A DNA stretch of 64,000 nt, from the NCBI RefSeq assembly GCF_905115235.1, contig NC_051853.1, forward strand, positions 49,411,467-49,475,466. The letters run 5' to 3'. Of the stretch, positions 25,210 to 58,600 are shown piece by piece. The first letter of the stretch is position 1; each line of letters begins with the position of its first letter. The notes beneath the pieces are model-generated. The model did not search any database, was not told where the DNA came from, and worked only from the letters and a program-made list of their open reading frames with translations. The stretch is from Hermetia illucens. Lineage: Eukaryota; Arthropoda; Insecta; Diptera; Stratiomyidae. The position numbers were made by a program, and so were the translations under genes.

Positions 25210-26965
25210 AACGGCGGCATAACGACCGATATCCGATGTAGGCCTGCTTTAATAAGGAACTCCAGACATCCCGATTTTTGCGCCGAGGTCTACCAATTCC
25301 ATATCCCTAAAAGCTGTCTGGCGTCCTGACCTACGTCATCGCTCCATCTTAGGCAGGGTCTGCCTCGTCTTCTTTTTCTACCATAGATATTGCCCTTATA
25401 GATTTTCCGGGCTGGATCATCCTCATCATACGGATTAAGTGACCCGCCGACCGTAACCTATTGAGCCGGATTTTATCCACAACCAGACGGTCATGGTATC
25501 GCTCATAGATTTCGTCGTTATGTAGGCTACGGAATCGTCCATCCTCATGTAGGGGCCAAAAATTCTTCGGAGGATTCTTTTCTCGAACGCGGCCAAGAGT
25601 TCAGAGTTTTTTTGTTAAGAACCCAAATCTCCGGGGAATATATGAGGACTGGCAAGATCATTGTCTTGTACAGTAAGAGCTTTGACCCTATGGTGTGACG
25701 TTTCGAGCGAAACAGTTTTTGTAAGCTGAAATAGGCTCTGTTGGCTGACAACAACCGTGCGCGGATTTCATCATCGTAGCTGTTATCGGTTGTGATTTTC
25801 GACGCTAGATAGGAGACATTTTCAACGATCTCAAAGTTGTAGTCTCCTATCCTCATCGTTTTCGTTTGATCAGTCCGACTCGATGTTGTTCGTTCTTTCG
25901 GTTTTCACGCTGACGTTGCCACCAGGTACTTCATCTTGCCTGGATTAATGTGCAGCACAAGACCTCACGCCGCCTCCTCGTTCTGGATGAAAGTAGTCTC
26001 GGGTTGTTGTTCCCATGATGTTAATATCGTGAGCGTATGCCAGTAGTTGGGTGGACTTGAAGAGGGTGGTGCCTCTCGCATTTTCATCGGCATCGCGAAT
26101 CACCTTCACCAGTGCCAGATTAAAGAGGCCGCATGATAGGGCATCCCTTTGTTTTAGACCGTTGATGTCGAATGGTCCCGCTAGCGATCCTGCTGCTTTT
26201 ATCTGGCCTCGCACATTGGACAGGGTCAGCCTAGTCAGTCTTCTCAATTTCGCCGGGATATCAAATTCTCTCATGACCGTGTACAGTTTTACCCTGGCTG
26301 TGTTGTCCTAGGTAGCTTTAAAGTCGATGGAAAGATGATGCAACTGATGGCCATATTCCAACAGTTTTTCCATCTGTTACTGGGGTGAAATCTTTTTGGT
26401 ATGGACCAATGATGTTCTGAGCTTATGAGGCTGTCTAACCTAGCAAGAGAGCTGAGAATATCTTATAGGTGGTACTCAGCAACGTGATACCCCTGTAATT
26501 GTTGCATTGCATGATATCCGCTATTCTATGTATGAGACAGATAATGCCCCGTTGCCAGTCCTCAGGCATTGATTCGCTGTCCCATACTTTGAGCATCAGT
26601 TGATGAACCCCTTGGTGTAATTGGTCGCCTCCATATTTAATCAATTCGGCTGTAATTCCGGCTCCTGGTGACTTATGAATTACACGGACTGTTTCTTCTA
26701 TGCTTGGTGGTGGCAGCATTTGTCCATCGTCTTCAGTTGACGGGACCTCCAACTCGCCGATGAGCATCGAGGTGTATAATGCTTCATCCTGCTGACTTGT
26801 TGGTAAAACTCCCGCGCCTGGTACGGCTGCTCCCTGGACTTTTCTAGTTCACAGACTTGTTGGTTCTCCCAGGTTTCCATTTGCCATCGGTTAAGTTGCT
26901 TCTCCGCTCGATGGAGTTCGTGATAACTCCCTGCGCGGGCCCGCTTTCTTTGAGAATGCAACATT
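25210..26965 (-). mobile_element. LINE A copy, minus strand, 5'-truncated
   Basis: Non-LTR retrotransposon remnant. From the 5' side on the minus strand it encodes a linker (ENQQVCELEKSREQPYQARE), reverse transcriptase blocks (ELIKYGGDQLHQGVHQLM, CNNYRGITLLSTTYKIFS, QRDALSCGLFNLALVKV in place of QGD) and the C-terminal stretch (YLASKITTDNSYDDEIRARL, KTMILPVLIYSPEIWVLN). The tail at 25,210 is degraded. The clade is probably RTE-like, judging by the reverse-transcriptase style and short-repeat tail. Confidence 0.8.
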
Positions 26966-28255
26966 ACTTGGTATGCGAAACCTTAAAAAGAATAAACAGA
27001 CTTGTTCTTATTTTATCTCCACAACTACTGAATCTGCATCAAGACGTGGCTTAAAAACGATAGCAAGCTTTGAAATGCGAATCCTCTGGACGAATCCAGG
27101 ATTGTATCGCCAATTGGTTTTTTTTCTATGACTCATAGTGAGCGTTCGCGTTCGATGTACACGGTCTTTTCCTTCGACCATAAACATTTTATTTATATTA
27201 TTTTAGAGTGAAATCTTAGCTATGATCCAACGTTTATTTCAATACCCTAGCTATCATAGTATTTCAGTTATCGCGATTTTAGTATTTTAAAGAAGAATTT
27301 TTCCTCTAAATTAAAGTGCCTGTGGCAACTAAGGAGTTAAGAAATAAAAAAAATACTTTATATTTTTGCTTCAAATTACATGAGAAATCACCTGATATAC
27401 CGTTTGTCCAGTTGTTTCGAACCATCCTGTATAACACATACACAATAGTTTTATTTACTTTAAAACGCTTGAAACAAAACGCATACAAATAAAGAAACTT
27501 TGATTCTCCCTAATACATGACCTAAACGCGAAAAATAAATTCTCAAAAAACAACGTCACGATAAAAGAATAGTTTTAAGTGGATGGAATATTTAATCTAA
27601 AAAGAGATCACGAAATTCGGCAAAGATCGATTCCCAAGATGAATTTTTAAGGACAAAACTCAAGGAGATCAACCACATGGAAAGCGATGGAATAGATAGA
27701 AGAACTCTACCGGCGAAGATCGCTTCAAAGATATAACCGGGAAATCAAAGCTCTATATATAGCTCCATCGCATACTAAATTATAACCTTTACCATGACAA
27801 TCAGCGCAATAGGAACTAATTACAAATGGGAATAAGGAAAAATAATGTTGAATGAAACAAAAGCATATTTGACTTTTAATATTGTTGGTACAAATTTTCA
27901 GTTCGATTCTTCTGCAGCTAAGCCAACACCAACATCAAGCTGAGACAGGTCAATATCCTCTGTGGTACTACCATATGGTGGTAGCACACTGAAAATAACC
28001 CCAATCGGAATACTCTAGCCTAACACAAACCCATTGAAGAACTCCAAGGTAAGTCATACGAACAATAGACAAATTCCTGCAAATGATAGTTCTAAAAGCA
28101 GAGCGAAGTATTATCTTAGCCTGTTGATGCAAAATATAACCAAAAACCATTTACGCATGCAACGATTTCATATATTTTTCTCGTATAAAAACTTTTTCAA
28201 AATACAACGGAATTCCATTCCAATCTGGTAGTTTAAGATTATTGAAATTTACATG
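26966..28255. other. Intergenic DNA downstream of Fdh-B
   Basis: AT-rich and without recognised genes. The Fdh-B polyadenylation signal lies at its right end (28256-28261). Confidence 0.4.
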
Positions 28256-28303
28256 TTTATTGAAAGGAGTATATCTCAATTGTGCTCCGCGTTAATAAAC
28301 AAC

Positions 28304-35705
<7,402 letters not shown>

Positions 35706-36290
35706 GTGTTGCGCGCTCTCTTTCAAAGTGCTGCCATTTAGAATTTCGACAATAACGATAGAATTCAAATTTCGCCATTATTAACCAATTTTCAAAAAGG
35801 ATCTATTTACCTTGTCTTCATAAAATAGTTCATTACATTTCTCATCGTTCTGAAGAAGATTCTTTTCATTTTCTGTTCTAAATTATTAGTGAAAGCGGTA
35901 AATTTCATAGACTACTTTCATAGCTAACTATAACTCATCCAAATAGTGTTGAGGCACAGTGTAGGGTGTAGTTGAAATGTCCTCTCCATAGTCTCTGTTT
36001 GGAAGCTCGAAGAAGAAGCGATGCGTGTGCAAAAACGTATAACAGTTCCGCGTATTTTGAACGTACCCTTCTGGCCTAGCATTGAATTCACTTATAGGAA
36101 AGTTGTAATTTGACAGTCTAATTGGATTGTGTTGATGTTATTCATATTGACAATTCAACTACAAAGTGCTCGCCTTGTTGTGGTCCACGCCGGTTGCAGC
36201 TGTTGTTTTTTGTGGTCAATACTAGACAACGTCGTAGAAATAGTGCCGTGAATTTATCCAGACTGAGTGCAGATAATCCGAAATAGTGAA
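35706..36290. promoter_or_regulatory. Divergent intergenic region between Fdh-B and TBCD
   Basis: About 585 bp separate the putative Fdh-B start and the TBCD ATG, which face away from each other. The stretch must hold both promoters and 5' leaders, possibly as a shared bidirectional promoter. No TATA box stands out. An overlapping minus-strand reading frame (35509-35778) is out of phase with the Fdh exon and was not taken as its first exon. Confidence 0.5.
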
Positions 36291-48168
<11,878 letters not shown>

Positions 48169-49299
48169 TTTATTGGTCGAATGTTTGTGATAATTTTACT
48201 ATAAGTGCTGAATTGAATCTTTGATCAAAATTTTTTTTACACGCCCTAGACATAAAGCATTTAATTTCACATTTAAGAAATTCGTATGTATTTTATATTG
48301 TTATCCTAAACATTATAATAAAGTATTTAATAGAGCTTCAAATTTTTGGGGGTTTTTATATTCCTAGAAAACGAAAATGTCCCGATCATCTCAAAGTTGA
48401 AATTTAATTTATGACCGATTTGTTATAATGAAAATATTGTTTTGGTTCATATTCGTCCAATGCTGAGTTGAATAATATCCGGATATTGGTGGAAGAAAAT
48501 CAATTTTATGTGGTGGACAGGAAGAATCCTTCTAGGTACACGTCCATTATCTAGTATCGAACCTCGAAAGAGTCTCCTTCGGACATGCATCATTTATTTG
48601 AAAGACTTACCATTCCTCTGATTGAAGTTGAAATTATTGAAAAATATAAGTTCCGTCATATTACAGTTAAATTGAATGCAATAATCAATTGTGTATTGGA
48701 AAACTCGAAAGCATGTTTGTTGTTTGCCTTGAAGTAAATAAAACCCCACAAGTCCAGTCCTAACTGACCCCTATGGTTCCTTATTTGATACCCCTGATAC
48801 CCTGTAGAGTTAATTCGTTCAGCATCATCTGAGTTATAATCCTATGGAGGAAGTATTCTGCAGAGTTGAGAGCTCCCTACTTTAATTCAAATATGATACA
48901 TAAGCACATGTCAGCTAAAGATGCGATAGATATCCTTCTGAAATACAATAAGATCCTGCCTATATGTGATTTTGGACATTGGTTTAGAGGAGCTTGACTT
49001 TATCAATTTTTCCATCTCGTCACCAATGCTACAACTATTGTGTTGGCATTGATAAGATCTCCATGAAATTAAGACCTCTATGAATGAAAGGCAGGACTGA
49101 TAAAGAAAGGAGTAGCTCCTACAATCAAGTATGTCCCAACACTGCACATATTAGTCAGCGATTTTAATCCGGAAAACTGGCCTTTATTAATTCTTTTAGA
49201 AGCGAGAGTAGAAACAAACACAACGCCACCTAGAACTCAACAAAGGGGGAGACCCATAACCAAATAAATGGCTTCCCAATGAGATCTTGACATGCCCTT
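48169..49299. other. TBCD 3' UTR and intergenic DNA
   Basis: TBCD probably ends after AATAAA at 48317-48322. Beyond that nothing is recognised until the LINE A piece. Confidence 0.45.
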
Positions 49300-49690
49300 G
49301 ATCATGATCATCGTCAACGACGCAACAACCGGTATCCGGTCTAGGTCAGCCTTAGTAAGGAACTCAAGACATTCCGGTTTTGTGCCGAGGTCCAGCAATT
49401 CCATATCCCTAAAAGCTGTCTGGCGTCCTGACCTACGCCATCGCTCCATCTCAGGCAGGGTCTGCATCGTCTTCTTTTTCTACCATAGATATTGCCTTTA
49501 TAGACTCACCTATATGGATTAGGTGACCCGCCCCACCCCACCGTAACCTGTTGAGTCGGATTTTATCCACAAGCAGACGGCCGTAGTATCGCTTATAGAT
49601 TTCGTCGTTATGTAGACCAGGGAATCATCCATCCTCATGTAGGGGAACAAAAATTCTTCGGAGGAATCTTCTCTCGAACGCGGCCAAGGA
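49300..49690 (-). mobile_element. LINE A 3' fragment
   Basis: Minus-strand tail region: GACGCAACAACCGGTATCCG on the plus strand at its left end through CGAACGCGGCCAAGG at the right, with a short internal deletion. Confidence 0.78.
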
Positions 49691-50089
49691 AGGAAACTTT
49701 AAAAGAAAATTCAACCCTGAGCTACTGAAAAAAAAGATAAGATTTTCAAGATACAAAGTAAATGCTCAACTATCAATCGATGAAACGATAGGGCCAAACC
49801 CATGGCTTAAGGAGGAAGGTCACGGTTCAAGTCAAGCGCAATCAGCATTCAACGAAAAAGAGATTACCACCTAACGAAAAGGATAAGATGCTAGTATGAT
49901 GGATAAAAAATACCAACGAAGGAGCTCAACTTATGTTAAACTTCCATGGAGTTGTAAGACAGCAAGCATGAGAACATCTGGAAGGCTCCGCACGATTTTC
50001 ACGCCAAGTCCGGATTTTCTTCCTATGACCCTTCTAAGAGATAGTTAATCTGTTTAATGAAGCGTATAAAATAATTCTCTATGGAAGAC

Positions 50090-50640
50090 TTTAGCAAGTT
50101 TTTTCTTTGGGATATGAGCGATCCTAAGTCCACATCTACTTGATGTTGGACCAGACCAGATGAAGAGCAACTTATTCTCTGGTCCACGGACTCCTCGTTT
50201 TGGGCATAGCATCCAAGTATTCAAAATAGGCTTCTTGTTCGACTAACGATTTCGTCCAGGGCAGAGGCAACTCATCAGGCGCTGCGTCACCTCTGTCCTG
50301 GGAGCATCGCCGCCGATAGTAGCAATAAAAGGAAATCGCTCCTTTGTGTTTGCGATTGTACAAAAAGGAGCGATTTCCATCTGTTGCCACTTTCGGTGCC
50401 GCTGCCCCTACTGCAGAGGTGAGGCAGCATCTGATAACTTATCATATGCCCTAAATGAAACCATTAGTCGTTTTCCCTTTTTGAATAATTGCGTACTATG
50501 CCCGTTAGTCGTCTTTCTTGATTTTCAGCAAGTTGTCAAATACAAAAGTTGAATTTGTCAACCCCATCCCCGGAGGCCCTCTTCATAACACCTTACTCGC
50601 CTCTTGGGACAGGGTTGAGAATTCAACCCTTACCGTAATT
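50090..50640. mobile_element. Foldback family D, copy 1
   Basis: Contains CCACATCTACTTGATGTTGG and CGTCCAGGGCAGAGGCAACT, then CATCAGGCGCTGCGTCACCT, which returns inverted at about 50,405-50,440. Near the centre is a perfect 15-bp palindrome GGAAATCGCTCCTTT (50331-50345) and its complement (50364-50378). It ends with GGTTGAGAATTCAACC. No coding sequence. Confidence 0.6.
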
Positions 50641-52602
50641 GATTATCAGTGGATTCGACCAAATTTTTGATTTTTTTTATTGGAAAACTCGAGAGGTTCA
50701 TAAATATATGTTCCACATGTTCGTAAAAGTTATATGCGATTTGATACGAAGAGCAGGAGCAGCTTAAGGGAAATTAGTGTCCTAGGCGAATGTAAAGCGC
50801 CTTCAACGTCCTTAAATGCTAAAGACAACATAAAATATCCCAGTATATTTTCATCGCGTCGTCATACTTTCTCGGCTGTACAGATACCTCCTGTGTATGT
50901 AGACTATTTCAGCTGCACCAGATATCGACAATGGACAGTCCCTAGGTGTACCTAATTGCTGCTGTGCCTTTTAGATAACTAGCTTTAAAACTGGCCAGAT
51001 AATCGTTTACGCCGCTTAGTACTTAATTAGCCCTGCTGTTTGGTAAGCATTTGGCAAAAAAAACTTGTTATTGTTTATATCGAGGTTGACAAACTGGCTC
51101 ACCAATGGTCTGAATTCACAATGATAGGCCCAGAGCAAAAGACTATATACAGAAGATTTAACCCCCACAACTCGCACATTTTTTGAAATTTTATGGAGAC
51201 GAAAAATCATCGCACATGTCCGACCGCGATGAAAGTTGCGCAACCAAAATTCTGCGCATAAGGGCTGATGTTAATGCCGTGTGTGTGAAGTAGTGGATCA
51301 GTTTGCGCCCGTGGTTGTGAGCACATGCTGCGAGTTCTTGCGAGCATGTGGCACTATCTGTCATAACAATATATATTATACGGTTTATGGGTTCGCACAT
51401 CCCAACGGGAACCAAAAGTAGAGAATGACGCTTCAAAATTCCTCTATGGGAAGCTTGATGAGAGCAAACACGGGAAATGTTCTCGCAATTGGTCAATATT
51501 TGCTCTCCTAGGCAGTGCGGAGGAAAAAAGTAGATGTTTCCTGCTGGGATATAATGGGGGAACAAACACAAGAAAGCCCTCTAGGCGATATCGACACACC
51601 AACAAATTAACCACATGGGTCACGGGCTACTTACATACATTGTTCCTACGCTAGATTTTCTCGTCCTGTATATAGTCTTTTTGGGCCAGAGGTAGCGTTT
51701 GGCACACAGCCATCCACTGTCAAGTCTACTCTGAAGGTTGAAATTACAACGATTCACGCAACAGAATGGAAAAATTTTGGGTTCTAGCGAAAGTATCAAA
51801 AGGATCTTTGTGACTAACACGGAACCTTTAAACGGGTATTTTTATTGAGATGGTAGTCTCGATTATATGTAGACAATGTTGAAAATTTTAAAAGAGGGAG
51901 TTTAGTGCGTCAGTCTGAAAGTCGATTTTCAAGGAAGACGAGTGATTGTAAGGATAGGGTTGTTTCGAATATCTCAGCGCAATCGTCTTAAAGCTTAAAT
52001 AATTCTGGTGTATCAAGTAAATTCAATGACTTCCTCCAATTTTTCAATATTATTGGATTTATAACGATGTATATGTCGGGGTTCTTTGGGTGAGGGTGTG
52101 CCCGAGCAATCGATCTACATTTGGACTACCAAAGCGGACGAGTATATAGTCGTTTTTGGTGCATGCATGTTCTAGTTCGCAGCTTTTGGCTTCCTCATTT
52201 CTCGCCATACCGCATTGACTAAGATGGTGTTTAATTTTCATTATCATCACACTCAACGTCACAAGCTTGAGGTGCAGAAAAGATACTAACACGTCGGATT
52301 CGATCCCAGCCCAACGAAATCAAAAAACAGGCATTTAACAAACTTGACCATCGTAACAGCCACCCGTTTTTTGCCTAGAGTAATTTGAAAATATCTACAG
52401 AATATCTACAGAAATTGACTAACAGTGAAATTTCACAAAAGAAGCGACTTTACTCTTATTTCAATTTTATTACCTATAATGAACGCTTTCTATGATTTGG
52501 TAGAAAAAACTAGCAAACGCCAAAAATTCAGATGTCAATAATTACATTATAATACTAAAAAAACCAGGCAAATTGCAAAAGCTTTTCAAATAACAACTAA
52601 CA
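50641..52602. other. Upstream region of the CCDC96-like gene
   Basis: Holds the gene's promoter near 52.5 kb, though no element is obvious. A minus-strand 126-codon reading frame at 51,191-51,571 is unexplained. The rest is unrecognised. Confidence 0.4.
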
Positions 52603-55600
52603 ATGTTTGAAATCGGGGATTCTCAAGAGACTGTAAATGTAAGTATTACGAAGAAGTTTGCTATTGGGTTTGCAAGTTTTGAAACCCTTAAAGATAGTGT
52701 AAAACAAGGGCCTCAAGAATCCCTTGAAGAGAGTATTCGTCAAGAAAAAGCAGAAGGAACATCTGAAAGCGGTACAATATATAAACAAAATGTAGAAGCT
52801 TCTGAGAGAAGTATAAAACAAGAGCCTCAGCGAAGTATGAAAGAAGAAACACCACAGCGAAGTCTTCTGGGGAGTATCAAACAACAAATACACGAACGGA
52901 TGCCCACAGGAAGTATCAGACAAGAAATATCTCAACAGAACTTTAGGAAGAGTATTGCACAAGTAATTTCAGAACGAAACCTTGCCGGGAGTATCGAAAA
53001 AGAAATTCCCTTACGAAGCCTTGCGGGGAGTGTAAGACAGGAAATACCTCAACAAAGTCTTAGGGAGAGTATTAAACAAAGAGAATCTCACGGAATGTTT
53101 GCAGGAAGTATGAAGCAAGGGATCAGCACTTCTGGCGGACTTCAAGGAACTTCAGAATTAAGTATAAATCAAGAGAAGCTTCAACAAACTCCTGCTGGAA
53201 GTATCAAACGCGAGAAGATTCAAGTAACTCTTGAAGGGAGTATAAAACTAGCACAATCACAAAGAGGAAGTCTAAGACAAGCAACAATTCAAGCAAGTGC
53301 TGAAGGAAGTATAAAAGAAGAGAAATCTCAACGTATCACTATGGGATTAGCAAAATCAGCAGGAGCTCAAAAAACCCCTGGAGGTAGCATAAAACAGAAA
53401 AAACTTGAACGAAGCATTGCCGGGAGCATAAAACCAGAAAAGTCTAGAATAATTTCTCAAGAAGGTTTGAAACAAGGCAGGTTTCAAGACTTACCTCATG
53501 TCAGTGTAAAAGAAGAAAATAGTCAACGACTCCTTGCGGGTAGTATAACCCAGTCCCAAGAATTGGAAGAAAGTGTATTTCCTCAAGAACAATCTAAACA
53601 ATCCGATGAAGCTCAGGAGCAGACCAAAGAATCGCTAATGGATGTAGAAGAATCGTACGGAGAAGTAGACGAAAGATTCGAAGAAATGCAAAACATACAT
53701 GAGAAAAGCGAGGAAAAGTTTGATGAAATGCTACAGATTTCTGATGAATCCCTCAAAGTCTTTAAAAAATCAAAATCTGAAGAAGTTGTTTTTGAACTGC
53801 TCCCATCTCCTGATGACACGAGTGGCGAACATTCTGGAGAGGCATCGTCTTCTACAATGGCTGAAGAACACATCTCGGAAGAGTCAAAGATTACCAAATC
53901 TTCAAAATATTCGAAAAGTTCAAAACCTTCCAAGGCGACAATATATTCAAGGCCTTCACGGAAAACCCACACATCGGAGAAAAGCCGTCTAAGCAGTAAA
54001 CCAGATGACGAATATTGGATATACGAAGATGATTTTCCACAATTTGCCATTGAAGGAGCCCCCGAGGAAACATTAGGTCTAGACGAAGCGTCTAGTGCGC
54101 GCGGAAGTATTCTCACGGAAGACAAGTCGTCAGTACAGTTTGATAGATCTTCTGGACCCTCGATATCATTTGAAGAGAAATTCAGTCGGGAGAAGCTTCT
54201 GGAAGCAATTCACGAAATGTTCGCTATTCGTCAGAAAGAAGAAAGAAAAAATTTCCTTCTAAACAAGAAAGTTGTTGAGTATTTTCGAAGAAAGAAGTCA
54301 TCGCGAGCTTTGCATGAAGATAATGTCGAGATTGTGTATGAGTTCATAAATAAGTATCGCAACTTATTATTGAAGCTAGATCTATTGAAAGGACAAGAGG
54401 AAGCACTAAAAAAGGAAAGTGAACAAAAGCTAAGTGAACTAAGGCAGGAGCATGAAAGTCTTTTTCAGGAAACGAACAAGAGCATAACTGAATTTAATAA
54501 ATTGCTGAGGGATGTCGGTATAACATGTCAAAGTTCTAAGACCGGACTTCTGCTTTCTGAAAAGGTTACCTGTAGTAATTCTAGGTATTCCTGTTTTGCT
54601 AAAATTTTGCTCTTTAACAGGTTGTAGAAAAATATGTTCGGAAGATGAATTTACTTCGAGATCAAATTTCCTTAGTTCGCTTAGAACTATTGAAAACCCA
54701 AGATAGGATGACATTGGTTTTATTGGTAATTTAATTTAAAATTTGCGAATATTATTTGTTGCTTCTTTCTAAACAAACGTATGCTGAATAGAAGTCGTTT
54801 AATTCAATTCGACGTCCACGTTTCATTCTAAGTTACTTTCACTGCATGACATCGGAAAATAATGAAAACTAGCTTAGGCACTTGTCAAATGTAGAGGAGG
54901 AAGTAACCGTTGTAATACGACGCAAATAAAAACTGATGGAAGCTTTCGAGTTGTAGTAACCCTCGTCTATGCTACTCCATCGTCCGCCCCTTGTTATTAA
55001 AATTTTTCGACGCATTAAATTCGCTTCCCACCGATTATTTTCAGTGCGACTCTGCTTGTCTCCTTTTCGTGACACATTTGCCAAGTTCCATGACCCGCCA
55101 ATAGAGCAAGTAAATACCATCAACATAATTAAGGCTTTTTTAAGGATTGTGGGGTCCTAAGTCCGCATCCACTTGATGTCAGACCGGACCAAAGGGGGAG
55201 CAACTTACTCCACCTTATTTTGGTCCATGCACTCATTATTTATGGCTTAGTACCCAAACTTCAAAATATTAGGCGAAGACGGCTTTACGATTTCTTACCA
55301 GGGCAGAGACAAATCGTCAGACGCTGCCTCACCTCTGCCCTAAATGCAGCGTGACCAAAGCGGCTCGCGCTTTCCTTTATATGAACATTTAACATTTGCG
55401 AGTCGCAGCATCTGACGATTCGCCTCTGCTCTGGTAAGAAACAGTAAAGCCGTCTTCGCCTAATAGTAGTTAACGTGTTTGAGGAAAGATGTCATTGGGG
55501 ATAGTATGGATAACGTCACTGATACCGAAAAGAAATATAATAGCATGAGTCATAGAATGCAACACTGCCAGACACGCCTTTGATTTCACATTCCTGCCTG

Positions 55601-58600
55601 TGATACAGCCTGCGATATTTCAGCGTCATCATATATTGCCCTTCCGTAAGACCACTCCTGCGTAGAAAACACCAAGTGTTACTCTGGAAATCACATATGT
55701 ATCATCATCATCATAATGATGCAACAACCGGCATCCGCTCTAGGCCTGCCTTAGTAAGGAACTCAAGACATTTTGTTTTTGCGCCGAGGTCCACCACGTT
55801 GATATCCTTCCGTCGCTCCGTCTGAGGCAAGGTCTGCCACGCTACCTTCTTTTGAAGTGGGGGTGGGGCGATGTATAATAGTTCGGTTCGGTATTTAGAT
55901 ATCAAAATACTCTTCAAATCGGTATCTGTTCAAATAACCTAAATAACAGTGAATTACTATATTTTTTACACATTAACTAAAAACCTTCTTAAATTATATT
56001 AATATGGAGCCAGATAGTGAAAAATTTGGTGGAACTCCTAACAAAGTTTCAAAAGGTTTCAAAATTTCAAATTTTCAAAGAGTTAAAGTTGCCTTCTTTG
56101 CACAAATTCACCGCAATCGAAGCCAAAGGATGTCAATATCACATTTATGGGAGAACTTTAATATATTAAATACATACACATTATGAATTCTGTCCAAATG
56201 AAATAGCCATGCACCCAAATATTCTTACATATGAAGTACATAAAATATTTCATATCCGAAGCGACTAGCTTCCGGTTTTCGACTTATTTCGAGACTTGAG
56301 AGGGCAGAGCATTGACTTATGCGCTTATTCGCTATTACCTAAGTCTGAATTTCCACCGTATAAGGATCATTATAATTCTTGAAATTTTTTAATCTTATAA
56401 TTACAGCCGAGCAACAGAGACGTTGAATAGTCATGTATATGTATCATGTGACATAGAAAATCCCTTCACCATTTTAAATGTGGTAAGGTCGTAATTAGGA
56501 GTTTTTATTTGGGTATGAGGATCTGTTCCATGATTTAAAGTGTATTGATAAATTTTGTGAAATCTGCATTTAGAGCAGCTAAATAACCTACTCCTCTGAA
56601 CCTAACAAAGATTTCTATTAATGTGTCTTTATATTTCCAGTAAAGCGAACGTGGGGAGAAAAAAGTTGTCATTCAACCCCCGGGGTGTAGCACATCAACC
56701 ACACCTACGAGCCATCGTGCACGGTTCACTGAAATGCTCATCAACTGCCACCCAGGACTTCCCGAGACGCCTTCATTCCTCCTCTAATGTTCTGCGCAAA
56801 GTGCTCTTGGGGCGACCCACTCGTTGGCCATCTTAAGGGAGTGGATTCTATTACATGCGCAGCCGTCTTAATGTGTGACCTATCCATTGCCGCTTTCGCC
56901 ACCGATCACATCGCCCACGGATAACTGGTCTGTGCGCCGACAAAGCTTTTTGTTTGAAATAGTATCAATGCGATAATACGACGCAGAAAGATGTTGACGG
57001 AAGCTTGGAAATTGTTATTGACCGCGGGATCACTTTCGATAAGCTATTTTCATAAGCAACACAGGACGAACACTAGCCTCGAAAAGCCTGGTATTGAAAT
57101 AACAGCCTTTTCAGATTTTTACATGGCAACGAAATTGGATCTAGCACAGTAAATGCGTCGAGCGACATCCTGCTCGGTGCCTCTCCTTCCAAATCCGGAG
57201 CCATTTGACCAAGGTCCTTGACCCGAGGAGAGAGCAGAAAGATTTCATCGACGCATTCGAGGTGTTTGAGGAAAAATGTCATAATCCATTCAACTCTTCC
57301 GCGTCCTCCAGACAAGCATGAAGCATGCAGAACGTTACCATTAATAAGATGAAATAATATCGGTGGCGAGATGTAATCTTGTAGACTTTGCTTAAGACCA
57401 AAAATTCCTCTGATATATATATTAGTTATTTATTAATATTCGAAATCGAGCTCTCCAATCCCGCGAGAGATGGCGGGCACAGAAAGCAGCGAACGTAACC
57501 AACCGTCAGATGGGGACCAATTTCAAGGCCGATGTCAGCGCCTCTGTTGATTACTGCTGATCAGAAGTTGGTTAATTTGATTGTTTGTACGGTGTTGGTC
57601 AATTGAAACCCAACTGACCTTATGCCAGGCTCTGTGCTCGAACACTATGATGCCACCAATGACAAAGCGATGGAAGCTGCAGAAATCCATAAACCCTTCA
57701 CCGTTATCGTCAGCCGTGCTTCTCCATCACACACACATGTTGTCAGAGTCCATTTGACATTTAGATCACCCATCACGATCACAATGTTGCAGTTAGGAAG
57801 ACTCTCCTAAACTGCGTGTCATTGCTCGTAGAAAGCATCCTTATCCACTATATCGAAAGTCTCCTCTGGCCCATAGCCCTATACAACTATAGGGCTTCTT
57901 AACCTGTACCGAAATCTGCAATCAGCATTCTGTCAGAAACCGGCTTGCGGGTCAAGAGAGCATTTTGCAATAGCCGTCAGTAACAATCCGATACCGGATT
58001 GGTTGCTACCACTTGGTTTTCCAAAGTGCTAAAACAAATTGCCGCAAGAGGGAGAGGACTACTCTCTAGAGTCCCACCATCTTATATGGTTGGAATTTTC
58101 GCTTCACTTACGGAAAGCGAAATCAACCCTTATCCGGGACATTTCGATAGCGGCAAAGTTTGGAAATTTATAGATCGCTAGCCCCCAAATTTCTATCCCT
58201 TTTAATCATCTTTGCGAAAAGCAACTCACAAAACAGAGAGGACTTGAATGTAATAGTCACCAATGTCAGGAACAGAAACACTTTCTGGGGCAGATTCCTA
58301 GGGTCCATACTTAGCATCTAATGTAGTACGTGCCATGCCTCATGGGAAGGGTCGTTTGGCATTTTAGTAAATACTATACTGACGGTGGCCGCCACGCAAT
58401 CCGTATGCAGATCAAAAGTGAGTTAAGCGATATGTAACTAGAGAGTCCATATTCATCTGGACAACATTGCCGTGAAGCACGAAAGGGATTAGTTATTGTC
58501 GAAGTAATGGTATGATTATGATTGGGTATGGTATACAAGATTGAAACAAAACAGAAAAAGAGAATTCTTAATTCCCAACTCATAGGAGGAGTGAATTCAA

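Noticed and set aside
53613-54125. 170-codon minus-strand reading frame rich in Ser.
   Set aside because: It is the antisense shadow of the acidic Ser/Glu region of the CCDC96-like exon 1.
54565-54627. Read-through C-terminus of the 674-codon frame.
   Set aside because: A GT donor at 54565 and a TTTAACAG acceptor at 54620 join two coiled-coil segments in phase; the read-through sequence is intron.
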